Assembly: GCA_032622095.1 (NCBI GenBank)
Contig: CP136064.1
Coordinates: forward strand, 112,518,004 to 112,582,003
Direction of reading: 5' to 3'
Length of the DNA stretch: 64,000 nucleotides
Source of the DNA: Siphonodentalium dalli
Lineage: Eukaryota > Mollusca > Scaphopoda > Gadilida > Siphonodentaliidae
Shown here in pieces: positions 45,803-55,435 of the stretch. Position 1 is the stretch's first letter. Each line of letters begins with the position of its first letter. The notes beneath the pieces are model-generated. The model had not been told where the DNA came from and did no database searches. It saw only the letters and a list, made by a program, of their open reading frames with translations. Position numbers and translations under genes: made by a program.

Positions 45803-47577
45803 TATACTTCCATGGTGTAACCAAGGAAGTATATTGTTTTTGTACTTGTGCCGTTATCGGTTTATTTGGAAATACTCAGAAACTAATGACAGTAGGAACG
45901 TGAAATCTCTAGCGATTGTAGGCATTCAAGGTCTACTAAAAATAAAGGTATCCGCATGTTGGTCCAATATCTTTTAACAGAGTTATTGCCCTTTTTCGAT
46001 TATTTTTCATTATTATTATACTACAGTATTTTTCAACCCCCTAATATCTGAAAGTATTAGGATTAGAAAACTCAAGATTGGTAAGTATATTGGGGTAAAT
46101 GAGTTGTATGCCTTTGGCTCATAACGAATATTGTCCGCGTTTATCCCACGGAGTTATCTCCCTTTATATAAAAAAATGTGATTTGATTATCTCGGAAATT
46201 ATAAGGAGCAGAGCATCGAAAATTGGACCGTATGCACACCTCGATATGCCCTACTGCCCACGGGCATCAAAACTTGTGTACGCGCTTTCCCTGAGGAGTT
46301 ACCGCCCATACATAGGCAAATCTCTATTTGATTTACTATGCTGTACTCTCGTATCATTAGAGATAACTTCATTTGGATTTCATAGTCGTGTTGACCGTTG
46401 TCAGTTTAGTCTGAAAAAGAAAATTGAACAGGGTCGGCCATATATTTTAACGCTGGGGTGGGGGCAACATTTTCGAAAAAAAAAGTTTTGATTGACATTC
46501 ATCTATTTAAGTATGTTGATTCCCTGAACGAAAACAAACCCATACTGGAAAGGATTTTTGAAATCCGAGAAGAAATGCAAGAGTTACGGGCCCTCAAAGT
46601 TTGCAATTTGGGCCCATGTGCTTGTGACCACATCTCCTCCGAAGATGTCGAAGTTTGGATGTCAACTGATACGCCAACGTGTGCGGACGGAAGAGGGCAC
46701 GCGGTGGGCCAAATTTTGCCAGTATCTGTTCAGTATTGTGGGTCTGGGGAGGGGTGGTCCGTGGTACCAATTTTTAATTCTTCTCGGAATCGGATGAAAC
46801 TTGGAATATAACATCTGCAACATCAGCCGATCTAGAAACTGAAAAAAAATCGAAAATCCATCGGAAACTGAAAGAATTTCGGGCCCCTCAAACTTTGCAA
46901 TTTTGGGCCCATGTGCTTGATAACACATCTCCTCCGAAGATATCGAACATAGGATGTCATCTGATAAGAAAATACGTACGGACTGAAGAGGGCACGCGGT
47001 GGGCCAAATTTTGCCAGTGTAGGTTCATTATTGTGGGTCAGGGGAGGGGTGGTCCGTGGTACCATTTGTTTTATTCTTCTCCGAATCAGATGAAACTTGG
47101 AATGCAACATCTACCATATACGTTGATCACGGAGCTGAAAGCAGATCGTAAATTCGTGTCAAAATGGCGGAGATTTTGGCCATCCAATTTTGAATTTGGG
47201 CCCATATGCTTTCCAATAACAAAAGTGTTATTCGGGTCCGAATCAGATGATATGTGTATTAGGCAATCTATGTCAGCCGCGGATCGCAAAACTGAAAACA
47301 ATTTTAAAATCCGTTGGAAACTGACGGAGTTACGGGCCCTCAAACTTCGCATTTTGTGCCAGGGTTAATGTTTTCCCAATCCCGTCACCCAATTTCGAGG
47401 CGTGATCCATTTTCTACAGGCAGTAAATAGTTATTGGGAGCAACTCATATCCCAGAATGATTTTGAATCCATTCACAAATGTCAAAGTTATAAGGCATTC
47501 TTTAGGTCTGCCCACCACCGCCCGCCCGCCCACCCGCCAACCATAAGTCGAGTTTTTCAAAAACTCGACTAAAAATA
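45803..47577 (+). mobile_element. second repeat family, copy 2, bounded by two hairpins
   Basis: Left boundary: inverted repeat 'tatacttccatgg' / 'ccaaggaagtata' (45803-45833). Right boundary: 'agtcgagttttt' c 'aaaaactcgact' (47546-47570), a near-perfect 12-bp-arm hairpin followed by 'aaaaatag'. The interior from 46009 repeats the order seen at 44362-45680 and contains the same internal ~235-bp duplication. A C-rich 'cgcccgcccgcccaccc' precedes the right hairpin. The layout suggests a non-autonomous Helitron-like or foldback element of ~1.77 kb. It has no coding capacity and ends about 120 bp from the H2 stop codon. Confidence 0.5.
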
Positions 47578-47696
47578 GCAAAAAAAGTATAGGGATCTTA
47601 ATGTTGTTTTATACAGTTTTATATTGAATAAATTTGAAAATAATATAATATGTAATTGAAATATACCTATAATTTGAAGGAATAATTAAATGAACT

Positions 47697-49979
47697 TCAA
47701 CTTACAGTGGTGTTTACATCAATGGCAATTCCCTCGTGATAACTATAATATTCAGAGAGTCTGCTGCAAGATACAGAGAGTTCTCCTTTAAAGTAGACAT
47801 GATCCAACAGAGTGCCGCCTTCTGTTGTAGGGAACTTGATAATTTGTTGAAAACCTTTGCTTTCAATGAGTGTACTTAGAGAAGAATTTTGTAAGTCATT
47901 CTGATTAAAGTGGCCTATCAGGAGCACATTTGTGTAATGTTCAGCTACTGCACAAATCTCATGTATTTTTGGCGTGAACACTTTTACCGCATATTTTGGA
48001 GGCCTGTATATTACAACCAAGAGTAAATCTAAATTGTAATTGTATGTGCAAATGTGTTCGAGATTGATGAGACCAATCTGAGTTCTGCGGAAGTCTGATT
48101 CATTGCTCACATAAACCCCAACACCACCATGTTCTTGTTTTTTCATTTTCTTAAAAAGATTTGTGGACTCGTCAAAACATTCAGACCTGGCAGTGTGATG
48201 AAACTCATAATCATCTATATCATATCTCAAACTTCCTATATCGCTGGGGGCAAGCCACGTTTCAACGAGAGCTATACAGTCAGCAGTAAAAATTCTTTGA
48301 TCTGCTTTAAGATCTTCAAAATGACATGATAAACCTTCAATATTGTGCAAAATGATTTTTAAACAATGGCCAGATGAGGTTTTCTCAGCTTCAATGAAAT
48401 CTGGCATTCTATTGAGCGCTTTTGAGACTTTTTCATCACAATAGATCTTATCAGTGATTTCATGAGATTCACAATTTATTATTGAAAGTCCTTCAAGTGA
48501 TGTCACTCGACTCAATGCAACATAGGCCATACCAGGGGAGAATATATTTTTCAGTGAGATAACAGCCTTTTCCAGTGTAATTCCTTGAGCCTTATGGATT
48601 GTACATGCATATGACAACGTCAATGGGAACTGTTTCCTCACAGTTACTTGGCTACTTCCAATGTGATGTTCATCTGGTACAATTTCAATCGTTCGCATTT
48701 CGCCTTCTAGGCCAGAAAGTCTTTTCCTTCCAACTCTTTCATTGTCAAACCTGATATACACTCTTTTCATATCTATATCAACATTTTCAAAGTTTTTCAA
48801 ATCTATCACAGTTCCAATAACGCCATTCACCAAACCATCATCAATATCTAGATTCTTCACCAACATGACTCTGCAGCCTTCAGCTAGGACAATGGAATGA
48901 GGCAAGTAGGTTTTCAACTGCTTTGAGGTACAGGGTCTGTTTAGTCTAACAGTAACTCCAGTTGCCTTATTTGTCTTGTAATCCTGAGCATCAATGGTGA
49001 AAAGATTACTGCAAACTTTCTGCAACATTTTTGTGTTGTGATCGCCGACCTCGGCTTTTGTGCTGGCTAATAGTAATGCTTCTCCAACATCTCTATTTAT
49101 ACAACCAGACAACATATCAACATCCTGTGGCAACAGACGTTCAGCTCGATATTTGGTTCTACACCTGTTTAGCATGTATGCAAAATCAGCATCATCTTTC
49201 TGTCTCATGACTTTGTCAAGAATGGCAATGGAGAAGCGTTTGTCCCAGAGTTTACGTCCAGGCACCCTTGAAAATAGTTTGTCTTCCTCTGAGACACAAA
49301 CAGGTGGAATCTGATAGAAGTCACCTACTTCTATAACAGAAACTCCTCCAAAGCAGATTTTGTCATTTCCACAAGTTCTCTTTATCTGGTTCAATCTCTC
49401 GCTCACATAGTGCAGTAGATTATATTTGATCATAGAAATTTCATCTATTATCAATAGGAGAAGAGAGCTTAATTTAGACCTCATAGTGTTTTCTTTTAGA
49501 GGCACACAACTTTCACCGAGAAATAATGGAATCGAGAATGCTGTATGTAGAGTTGTACCTCTAATGTTGAAGCTTGCACTACCAGTGGATGCTGTCAACA
49601 AAACAACAGTGTCATCTGGGTTGTTGGATATTTGGAATAACAGCCGGTTCATTTCATAATACAGACATTTTATCAGAAGAGATTTTCCAGTGCCTGCTCC
49701 ACCAGTTAAATGTAGAAAGAATTGTTCTGGATTTTTTCCGTGAATTTTTTCAAGGCACCAGTTGCGTACTTTGTGAAATAGTTTGCGTTGTTGCTCATTC
49801 AGAGTTCTCATCAGTGGCAGAATTTCACTTTTATCATAGACATCATAATGTCTTTCATTCCTAGATTCAGATGGAATATTGCCAAACTCATTTTCGCAAT
49901 CAATATTTTCATCCTGTCCAACTGTTGATACTGGCATATTTGAATCATCCAATCTGTCTACTTCTGACTCAGGACACAT
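47697..49979 (-). CDS. H2 Pif1-type helicase plus EEP endonuclease (C-terminal part of the Rep-helicase protein)
   Basis: 760 codons are counted from an internal ATG; the same frame is open up to about 50012, and the protein was originally continuous with the Rep part. Helicase motifs: Walker A GGAGTGKS (93-100), Walker B LLLIIDEISM (D179-E180), GDFYQIPP (219-226), ACTIHKAQGITLEKAV (458-473) and YVALSRVTSLEGLS (486-499). The C-terminal endonuclease has ILHNIEGL (N546), VETW (E573), VVIYRPP (655-661), GHFN (689-692), LLDHVY (724-729) and YYSYHEG (744-750). The family's metal motif is GDFN; here codon 47910-47912 is CAC (His), so cleavage is probably impaired. The last codons, 'actgtaagttga', include a donor-like GTAAGT. 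Confidence 0.93.
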   Translation of the reverse strand: MCPESEVDRLDDSNMPVSTVGQDENIDCENEFGNIPSESRNERHYDVYDKSEILPLMRTLNEQQRKLFHKVRNWCLEKIHGKNPEQFFLHLTGGAGTGKSLLIKCLYYEMNRLLFQISNNPDDTVVLLTASTGSASFNIRGTTLHTAFSIPLFLGESCVPLKENTMRSKLSSLLLLIIDEISMIKYNLLHYVSERLNQIKRTCGNDKICFGGVSVIEVGDFYQIPPVCVSEEDKLFSRVPGRKLWDKRFSIAILDKVMRQKDDADFAYMLNRCRTKYRAERLLPQDVDMLSGCINRDVGEALLLASTKAEVGDHNTKMLQKVCSNLFTIDAQDYKTNKATGVTVRLNRPCTSKQLKTYLPHSIVLAEGCRVMLVKNLDIDDGLVNGVIGTVIDLKNFENVDIDMKRVYIRFDNERVGRKRLSGLEGEMRTIEIVPDEHHIGSSQVTVRKQFPLTLSYACTIHKAQGITLEKAVISLKNIFSPGMAYVALSRVTSLEGLSIINCESHEITDKIYCDEKVSKALNRMPDFIEAEKTSSGHCLKIILHNIEGLSCHFEDLKADQRIFTADCIALVETWLAPSDIGSLRYDIDDYEFHHTARSECFDESTNLFKKMKKQEHGGVGVYVSNESDFRRTQIGLINLEHICTYNYNLDLLLVVIYRPPKYAVKVFTPKIHEICAVAEHYTNVLLIGHFNQNDLQNSSLSTLIESKGFQQIIKFPTTEGGTLLDHVYFKGELSVSCSRLSEYYSYHEGIAIDVNTTVS

Positions 49980-50488
49980 ATTAGCCCATGCATCTTCAGG
50001 ATTGACTTTGCCTCATAATGCTTTCTGTTGTCCTCCACTGCAGATTTCACAGTGCAAATGTCATTCTCTGATCTAATGTTTCCAGACTCATAAAAGTCCA
50101 TGTACAATTGAAATGGACTTGGCTTCAGTTGTTCTTTATTACGATGGGGCAGGTACAGTTGTAGGATGCTTTGGTAGAACTTCTCGCGTTCCTTTTCTAG
50201 TACAAATCTAGGATACTTTATGACAGCTGGACTTGACTTTGTTCTCTTTTGAACATATCCAAGTTCATTCTGTAGTCGGAACACAGTTGCTGTTATTTTA
50301 TCCTCAGCACAATTTTCAGCATTCTTGGGAAGTTGACTTTTACAGAGAACTCTATACTCTGAACAAAATCTAGCCAAACACATTGACTTGAACTCAATCA
50401 GCAGTGGTCTTGCTTCATATCTCTCAGTGATGTTAATCATCCAAACTCGTTCAGAGTCTTCATTTATTTGATCCAGAGGAAGACTTAT
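49958..50488 (-). pseudogene. H2 Rep-helicase linker after the TGA
   Basis: Directly after the TGA at 50489-50491 the same frame continues ISLPLDQINEDSERVWMINI, aligning with [20 protein letters not shown] of H1, so the stop interrupts a conserved stretch. The piece runs through FKSMCLARFC and FRLQNELGYVQKRTK to YEAKS. There the frame changes near 50010: the alternative frame reads NPEDAWANMCPESE, equivalent to MEDAWARLC in H1. Relative to H1 about ten residues are also missing at that point. Confidence 0.8.
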
Positions 50489-53400
50489 TCAGACAGGATT
50501 CTCCCCAAGAGGTATCCACACAACATTTCTTGAACATTCTTTAAGGGGCAGTTCACAAACTCTGAAGACACTTTCAATGGCCGACACATTTCGCTTGTTT
50601 AGGTATGTTGATCCAAGCTTTCTCATTGTTTTCTTAGCGGACAGATTCCCTTTCTCAGCTTCTTTTTTAGTCTGTTTCAAAAATGATCCCATTGTTTTCT
50701 CATTCTTTGAGATGTAGCTAATGATATACACAACACAACTGTATGCATCCAATACATACTGAATGTCAAGATTGGCATTCCAGCATCTTGAGAGATATGC
50801 ATTGTATTGATTAGTCCACATGTCTTTAGGTGATCTTTTGAGAACAACAGTATTGCGTGTAGACAATCGGCTCAAAGCTACTTCCAAGTCAGACTGGTCT
50901 ACATTAGCCTTATCAAGTAGTTCCTTGCAACTTGTTATCTCCTCATTCTTATATAGCAGCAGTTTCCATAATGACTCAACTAATGTTTTTGCATTTTCCT
51001 TCTCGGTTTGATGTTCTTCAGTTTCCATACTCTTCGCTCTAGCAATGAATGACTCCTCAGATGGTGGCCTGGGAAAATTAAACCTGCAGGTTGTTCCTCG
51101 TTTGCGACAAGATGTTGTGTGGTTCTTGCTATGTTGTTGCACACTTTTAACTATGTCAAACAATTCTGGACCAGTTTCCTCATCTGGTGTAAGACAGGTT
51201 ATGTATTTATCAATGAATGCAACCACAAGAGCATCATTGTCAACATCAAACTGAGGCGCATTATCGATCCAAATCACACAATGCCAATGCGGTCTAAACT
51301 TGTCAGAATTTTCTTCCCTGATGAAGAAATCTTTAACTTTACCGATAGGTTCGGACTCTGACATAATCACCTTTTTGAAAAACTTGTGGAATCTATCTGA
51401 AAGCATTCTTGCAACAGTCACAGGATTTGATTTCAGAATTTTGCACTTTTCATCCCAGTCCAGTTTTTCAAAAGTCCTTGTGTCATTCTGTTGAATCAAA
51501 ATAGTTTTTATAATCTCAGGCCATCGGAACTCAGCTGTAGAGAAACTTGTGAACCACGTTGGTATACCAACCATTCTTAACATAGCAAATAGATCTTTCT
51601 GGCAGTTTTCCCAGTATGCCGGACTACTTCTGATGGTCTTGAGAAATCTGTATGCCTGATCACTATTGAGTAGTTCGTCTCGCTTCTCCTTGTCTCTCAG
51701 ATCACTACCAGTTATCTCTGATCCGTCACTTGACTTAGCATTAGATTTTCTACAAGCAATAGAAATCTGGGACAGTACCTGCTGAAGCTCAGATATATAC
51801 TGACTGAAGAATATGTAATCTGTGTCCCTCGCAAACCTATTATCCACATGCATCAGTCTGTGCTTAAAATATTGTGCCAATGTTAACCGCACTTTTCGTT
51901 CACTCTTAAATGTACGCTGCCCTTCAGGAAATTGTTTTGGAAATGCTTTACCTTCTATGTCCTCACCACCGAGCATGTACACTGGTTTGTTTCCTTCTGC
52001 TGGTGCAACATCAAATATCTCAGCACTGTGGCTATCAAGTACAAATTGACCGATATCCTCTGGTTGCAGACATGAATCAACAGGAAATGCAGAGTCGCGA
52101 GCACCATGTTCATTCTCAGAATCACTTGCACTGTCTGATTTATCATCAGTAACATCCTGTTCCATGTCAGATTCAGAATCAGTCGAGTCTGAGCTTTGGT
52201 CATTGTCCATGTTTGCTTCATTCCATCGTTCATCAATTGTTATATCCTTGAAAAACTTGTTGTGCCTTTTAAGATAGGACAAAGCAGTGATAACCCTCTT
52301 TGTATTCACATATTCATAATAACCCTCATAGCACATTTTTCGTTTCAATTTTACTCGAAGTAACGAACTTGTGTTTTCGGGCCTTGGCAAGACATCTGCA
52401 GTTTTACTCATATCAGTAGGGACACAAACTACTGAACCTCGAATTCCTTCTTGTGAACCTCTGGGTAATTTAACAATCTTTTTGAAGGGGAGTAGTGGTG
52501 CTAGGAGGTGGCATTCTAGTCGGTTGATATTTGCGATCTCTTCAGGTATTGGATCAAGTTCCATGTTATTAACAAAAGAACCAGAGGGAATCTTTCCTTG
52601 CTGAATTTTGCGATGACAAGTATAGCAGATCCAGAGTTTGCTGCATGGTCTCTCAAGAAACTGACAATTATTAGGGCATTCATCTGAGCATTCATGCAAA
52701 TACTTCTTAGTGATGCACTTCTTAGCAACAGCATCAACATTGGAACCTTTTAGACTATAGTTATCTAAATTACATCTCGTCACCTGGTTTTGAAACAAAA
52801 CACGGTTGCAGCTGGCACATACATACTCAGGTCCATGTGCAGTTTCCTCCCTGAAGGATTTGATTACATTGTCTATTATTGACAGGTGTTTTATCCTCTT
52901 TACCATTTGACATTTTTTGGCAAGTAGTAGGTTTTTTCGGTATGCACTAGATATTCTGTACTTCCTTTTGATGCTGTTAATGAGATTATTCCTGAATTGA
53001 GAATTGTTTCTATAGTTGGCTTTAGAATAACTCTTCAGTTTCTTTCTGAACTCACTCTGTGTGGCATACTTGGCTTTGGAATAGCTCATCAGTTTCTTTC
53101 TGAACTCACTCTGTGTGGCATACTTGGCTTTGTTATAACTGATCTGTTTCTTTCTGAACTCACTGTTGGTGGCATATTTGGCTTTGTTATAACTGATATG
53201 TTTCTTTCTGAACTCACTGTTGGTGGCATACTTGGTTTTGGAATAACTCATCTTTTTCTTCCTTAACTCACTATGTGTGGCATACTTGGTAGCAGAACGT
53301 GTCTTCACAGCAGATCTAAATGGTTCCTGATTTTTGTACTTTTCTTTTGAATACATGCATGCCCCGAGTCTGAATTCCTTGTCACTTTGATATTTATGTA

Positions 53401-55435
53401 CAGACTTGGCTATCTTTTCCCGTTTCAATGCTTTGTTAGTAGTATAGTTTTGTTGTTCCCTTTCTTTCTTAGCTGTTTTGTGAGAAGCCTGATATAAAGA
53501 CACATATTCATTGCGACTTCCTGTTTTATTTTGATTTCTCACCTTCTGCCTCTTATAGTGAACAGTAAATCTGCTTTTGTTTTTTCTCCTTCGTTTTTTC
53601 TGAAACGATGGTTGTTTGAATACTTCGGGCTTATCGGTCTGATTAGTGAGTCCTATTTCACAACACTTGTCAGCTTGGAGTTTCTGATATGATGGATGGT
53701 CCATTATTTTGGGTTTACAGGTCTGATCATCGCAGCTGGTCAGAGATTTACTTTTGCTCACAGAGTCTTGTCTGACAGCCAATACAACATTGTAGTGATT
53801 ACCATTTAAATTCTGTAAAAATATCATTTCAGGATAAGATATTCTTGAACTGTTAAAGCTCTTTGGGGGATATTTCAGCCATGAAGTTGTGTGTCTCATG
53901 ATATAAGTATTGAGAAGATCTGCCATAGCAAGTACTTCCATTTCAGTTGCCCAGGTACCTTCATCCTTCATCTTGGTATCATGTAGATATTGTGTGATGC
54001 TTGAAAAAGTAGGTCTCAACCACTTTTGAAATTTCAAACTTCTATCCTGCATGTGCTTGATGACTTTACCTCTAAGGTCAAGGTGAAAGTTCTCAGAACC
54101 AGTTAAAGCATAAGATATGGCTCTAAAGAAGCAATTGCCATCTACATCAATCTGTCTTGTCAAGAAGTGGTCACTAATCAATTGACAATCTCCATATTTG
54201 ATTTCATCATTCATCGTGAGTCCTATTTCATGACACTTCACAACACGGGATTTGTCACGCAATGGGTCAAATATGACAGCACTAGCATCAGTTTGTCCTG
54301 TTATCACTAGATTATTCTCAGGGTCATTAGAAGTTTTAACATTGAGACCAGTGAGGTCAATCTGCTGTCTCCCAACCCGATTCATTGACAGAAGTAGTTC
54401 ACCAAAATGCTCAGCAACTTCATTCAGGTTATTGAACTTCAATAAAACACTGGTTCCATCTCCATCTACTAGGCCTTGATCGTTACGTGCATGAGAATCA
54501 ATCATGAAGTACTTGTTTCCTGTACCAGTTTTGCCAATTATTACAGTGAATATCAGGAATATCGCAAAACAATAATCAGAGACTTCAACAATTGACTGTA
54601 ATGCATCTATCATTGGGATAATACCCCAACTAATCTCATCTTCATTTGATGAAAATACAGAAGCTTGAACAGGGATTTTGATATCAAACAAGAATTCTGT
54701 ATCAAACACTGTGTATATTTTTGGAAGTTCTTGAACGTCAAGAAATTTTAAATTTATTAGTGTGATCTTCTCCTGATGTGGTAACTTTTTTCGTTCATTA
54801 ATGACAAACGAATACATCCTTGAACCATGATTTATCACTTTGTCCATGTCAGACGTATTCCACAAAAAAATATTTTTAATGTGAGAGTAAGCAGCAGCTA
54901 GTAAACAGACAGCCGCACATTGGTTACCAGCAATTAACCCGAATAATGCTGTATTACCCTGGCTATAATTACCTTGGATTGAAGACATGTCCATTGCACA
55001 TTCATCATCTTGATTCAGTGGTTGACTGTAGGTGCATGTTTTGGTACTGACGATTGTGGCATTATTGATTTCATATTTATCGCAGTCCTGTTTTTTTGGT
55101 GCAATGTTACTCAAAACAACGCTGCACGACTTGAGAAGGCCATGAGGTATATCTCCAACATCAAAAGAAGCAGGTTCAAACTTCGCACCTGAACTCTCAC
55201 TTACATTTGTATAGCCACTTGTCCTATTGGCATTTGTATGATTTGCACTGTTTGTAAGATTAAGTTGGGTTTGTGTGTTAACACTGTTTGGGTTTGAACG
55301 GTTGATAAGACTTGTTTGGATAAATTGTCCATTGCGGGTTTGCAAGTTTTCATTCTGAAGTTTGCTTTGCCTGGTTTGTGGTTTGTTTGTAGTTTGTTTG
55401 TAGTTTGGCAGATTAGCAGTTTGGCAGATTGGCAA
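50489..55435 (-). CDS. H2 OTU protease and HUH/Y2 Rep polyprotein (main ORF)
   Basis: 1648 codons. The nominal first codon is TTG inside a minisatellite, so it is a frame entry and not a true start. Order of parts: GNQCAAVC (Q172-C173) and MIDSHARN (D313-x-H315), a possible papain-fold module; OTU protease with VDGNCFFRAISYALTG (C435) and NGNHYNVV (H547); basic patch KKRRRKNKSR (613-622); five 18-residue repeats (about 716-816); cysteine-rich region from HGPEYVCASC (867-876) to WICYTCHRK (935-943); acidic Ser/Asp linker; Rep HUH RPHWHCVIW (H1383, H1385); and Y2 motif YIISYISK (Y1570, Y1574, K1577). All Rep catalytic residues are present. The product would nick and join DNA in the nucleus. The TGA stop lies inside conserved sequence. 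Confidence 0.93.
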   Translation of the reverse strand: MPICQTANLPNYKQTTNKPQTRQSKLQNENLQTRNGQFIQTSLINRSNPNSVNTQTQLNLTNSANHTNANRTSGYTNVSESSGAKFEPASFDVGDIPHGLLKSCSVVLSNIAPKKQDCDKYEINNATIVSTKTCTYSQPLNQDDECAMDMSSIQGNYSQGNTALFGLIAGNQCAAVCLLAAAYSHIKNIFLWNTSDMDKVINHGSRMYSFVINERKKLPHQEKITLINLKFLDVQELPKIYTVFDTEFLFDIKIPVQASVFSSNEDEISWGIIPMIDALQSIVEVSDYCFAIFLIFTVIIGKTGTGNKYFMIDSHARNDQGLVDGDGTSVLLKFNNLNEVAEHFGELLLSMNRVGRQQIDLTGLNVKTSNDPENNLVITGQTDASAVIFDPLRDKSRVVKCHEIGLTMNDEIKYGDCQLISDHFLTRQIDVDGNCFFRAISYALTGSENFHLDLRGKVIKHMQDRSLKFQKWLRPTFSSITQYLHDTKMKDEGTWATEMEVLAMADLLNTYIMRHTTSWLKYPPKSFNSSRISYPEMIFLQNLNGNHYNVVLAVRQDSVSKSKSLTSCDDQTCKPKIMDHPSYQKLQADKCCEIGLTNQTDKPEVFKQPSFQKKRRRKNKSRFTVHYKRQKVRNQNKTGSRNEYVSLYQASHKTAKKEREQQNYTTNKALKREKIAKSVHKYQSDKEFRLGACMYSKEKYKNQEPFRSAVKTRSATKYATHSELRKKKMSYSKTKYATNSEFRKKHISYNKAKYATNSEFRKKQISYNKAKYATQSEFRKKLMSYSKAKYATQSEFRKKLKSYSKANYRNNSQFRNNLINSIKRKYRISSAYRKNLLLAKKCQMVKRIKHLSIIDNVIKSFREETAHGPEYVCASCNRVLFQNQVTRCNLDNYSLKGSNVDAVAKKCITKKYLHECSDECPNNCQFLERPCSKLWICYTCHRKIQQGKIPSGSFVNNMELDPIPEEIANINRLECHLLAPLLPFKKIVKLPRGSQEGIRGSVVCVPTDMSKTADVLPRPENTSSLLRVKLKRKMCYEGYYEYVNTKRVITALSYLKRHNKFFKDITIDERWNEANMDNDQSSDSTDSESDMEQDVTDDKSDSASDSENEHGARDSAFPVDSCLQPEDIGQFVLDSHSAEIFDVAPAEGNKPVYMLGGEDIEGKAFPKQFPEGQRTFKSERKVRLTLAQYFKHRLMHVDNRFARDTDYIFFSQYISELQQVLSQISIACRKSNAKSSDGSEITGSDLRDKEKRDELLNSDQAYRFLKTIRSSPAYWENCQKDLFAMLRMVGIPTWFTSFSTAEFRWPEIIKTILIQQNDTRTFEKLDWDEKCKILKSNPVTVARMLSDRFHKFFKKVIMSESEPIGKVKDFFIREENSDKFRPHWHCVIWIDNAPQFDVDNDALVVAFIDKYITCLTPDEETGPELFDIVKSVQQHSKNHTTSCRKRGTTCRFNFPRPPSEESFIARAKSMETEEHQTEKENAKTLVESLWKLLLYKNEEITSCKELLDKANVDQSDLEVALSRLSTRNTVVLKRSPKDMWTNQYNAYLSRCWNANLDIQYVLDAYSCVVYIISYISKNEKTMGSFLKQTKKEAEKGNLSAKKTMRKLGSTYLNKRNVSAIESVFRVCELPLKECSRNVVWIPLGENPV
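52988..53290 (-). repeat. 54-bp in-frame tandem repeats encoding 18-residue basic units
   Basis: Five units with the pattern (S/N)Y(S/N)K(A/T)KYAT(N/Q)SEFRKK(x)(x) follow one another, with weaker versions before (from residue ~640) and after. The DNA units are nearly identical ('ctgaactcactctgtgtgg', 'catacttggctttg'), so this part of the protein has expanded recently. Related but diverged units fill the same place in H1. Confidence 0.9.

Noticed and set aside
45093-47368. Several 80-157-codon ORFs on both strands in the 44-47 kb repeats
   Set aside because: They are not conserved between the two copies in frame and consist of repeat-encoded sequence.
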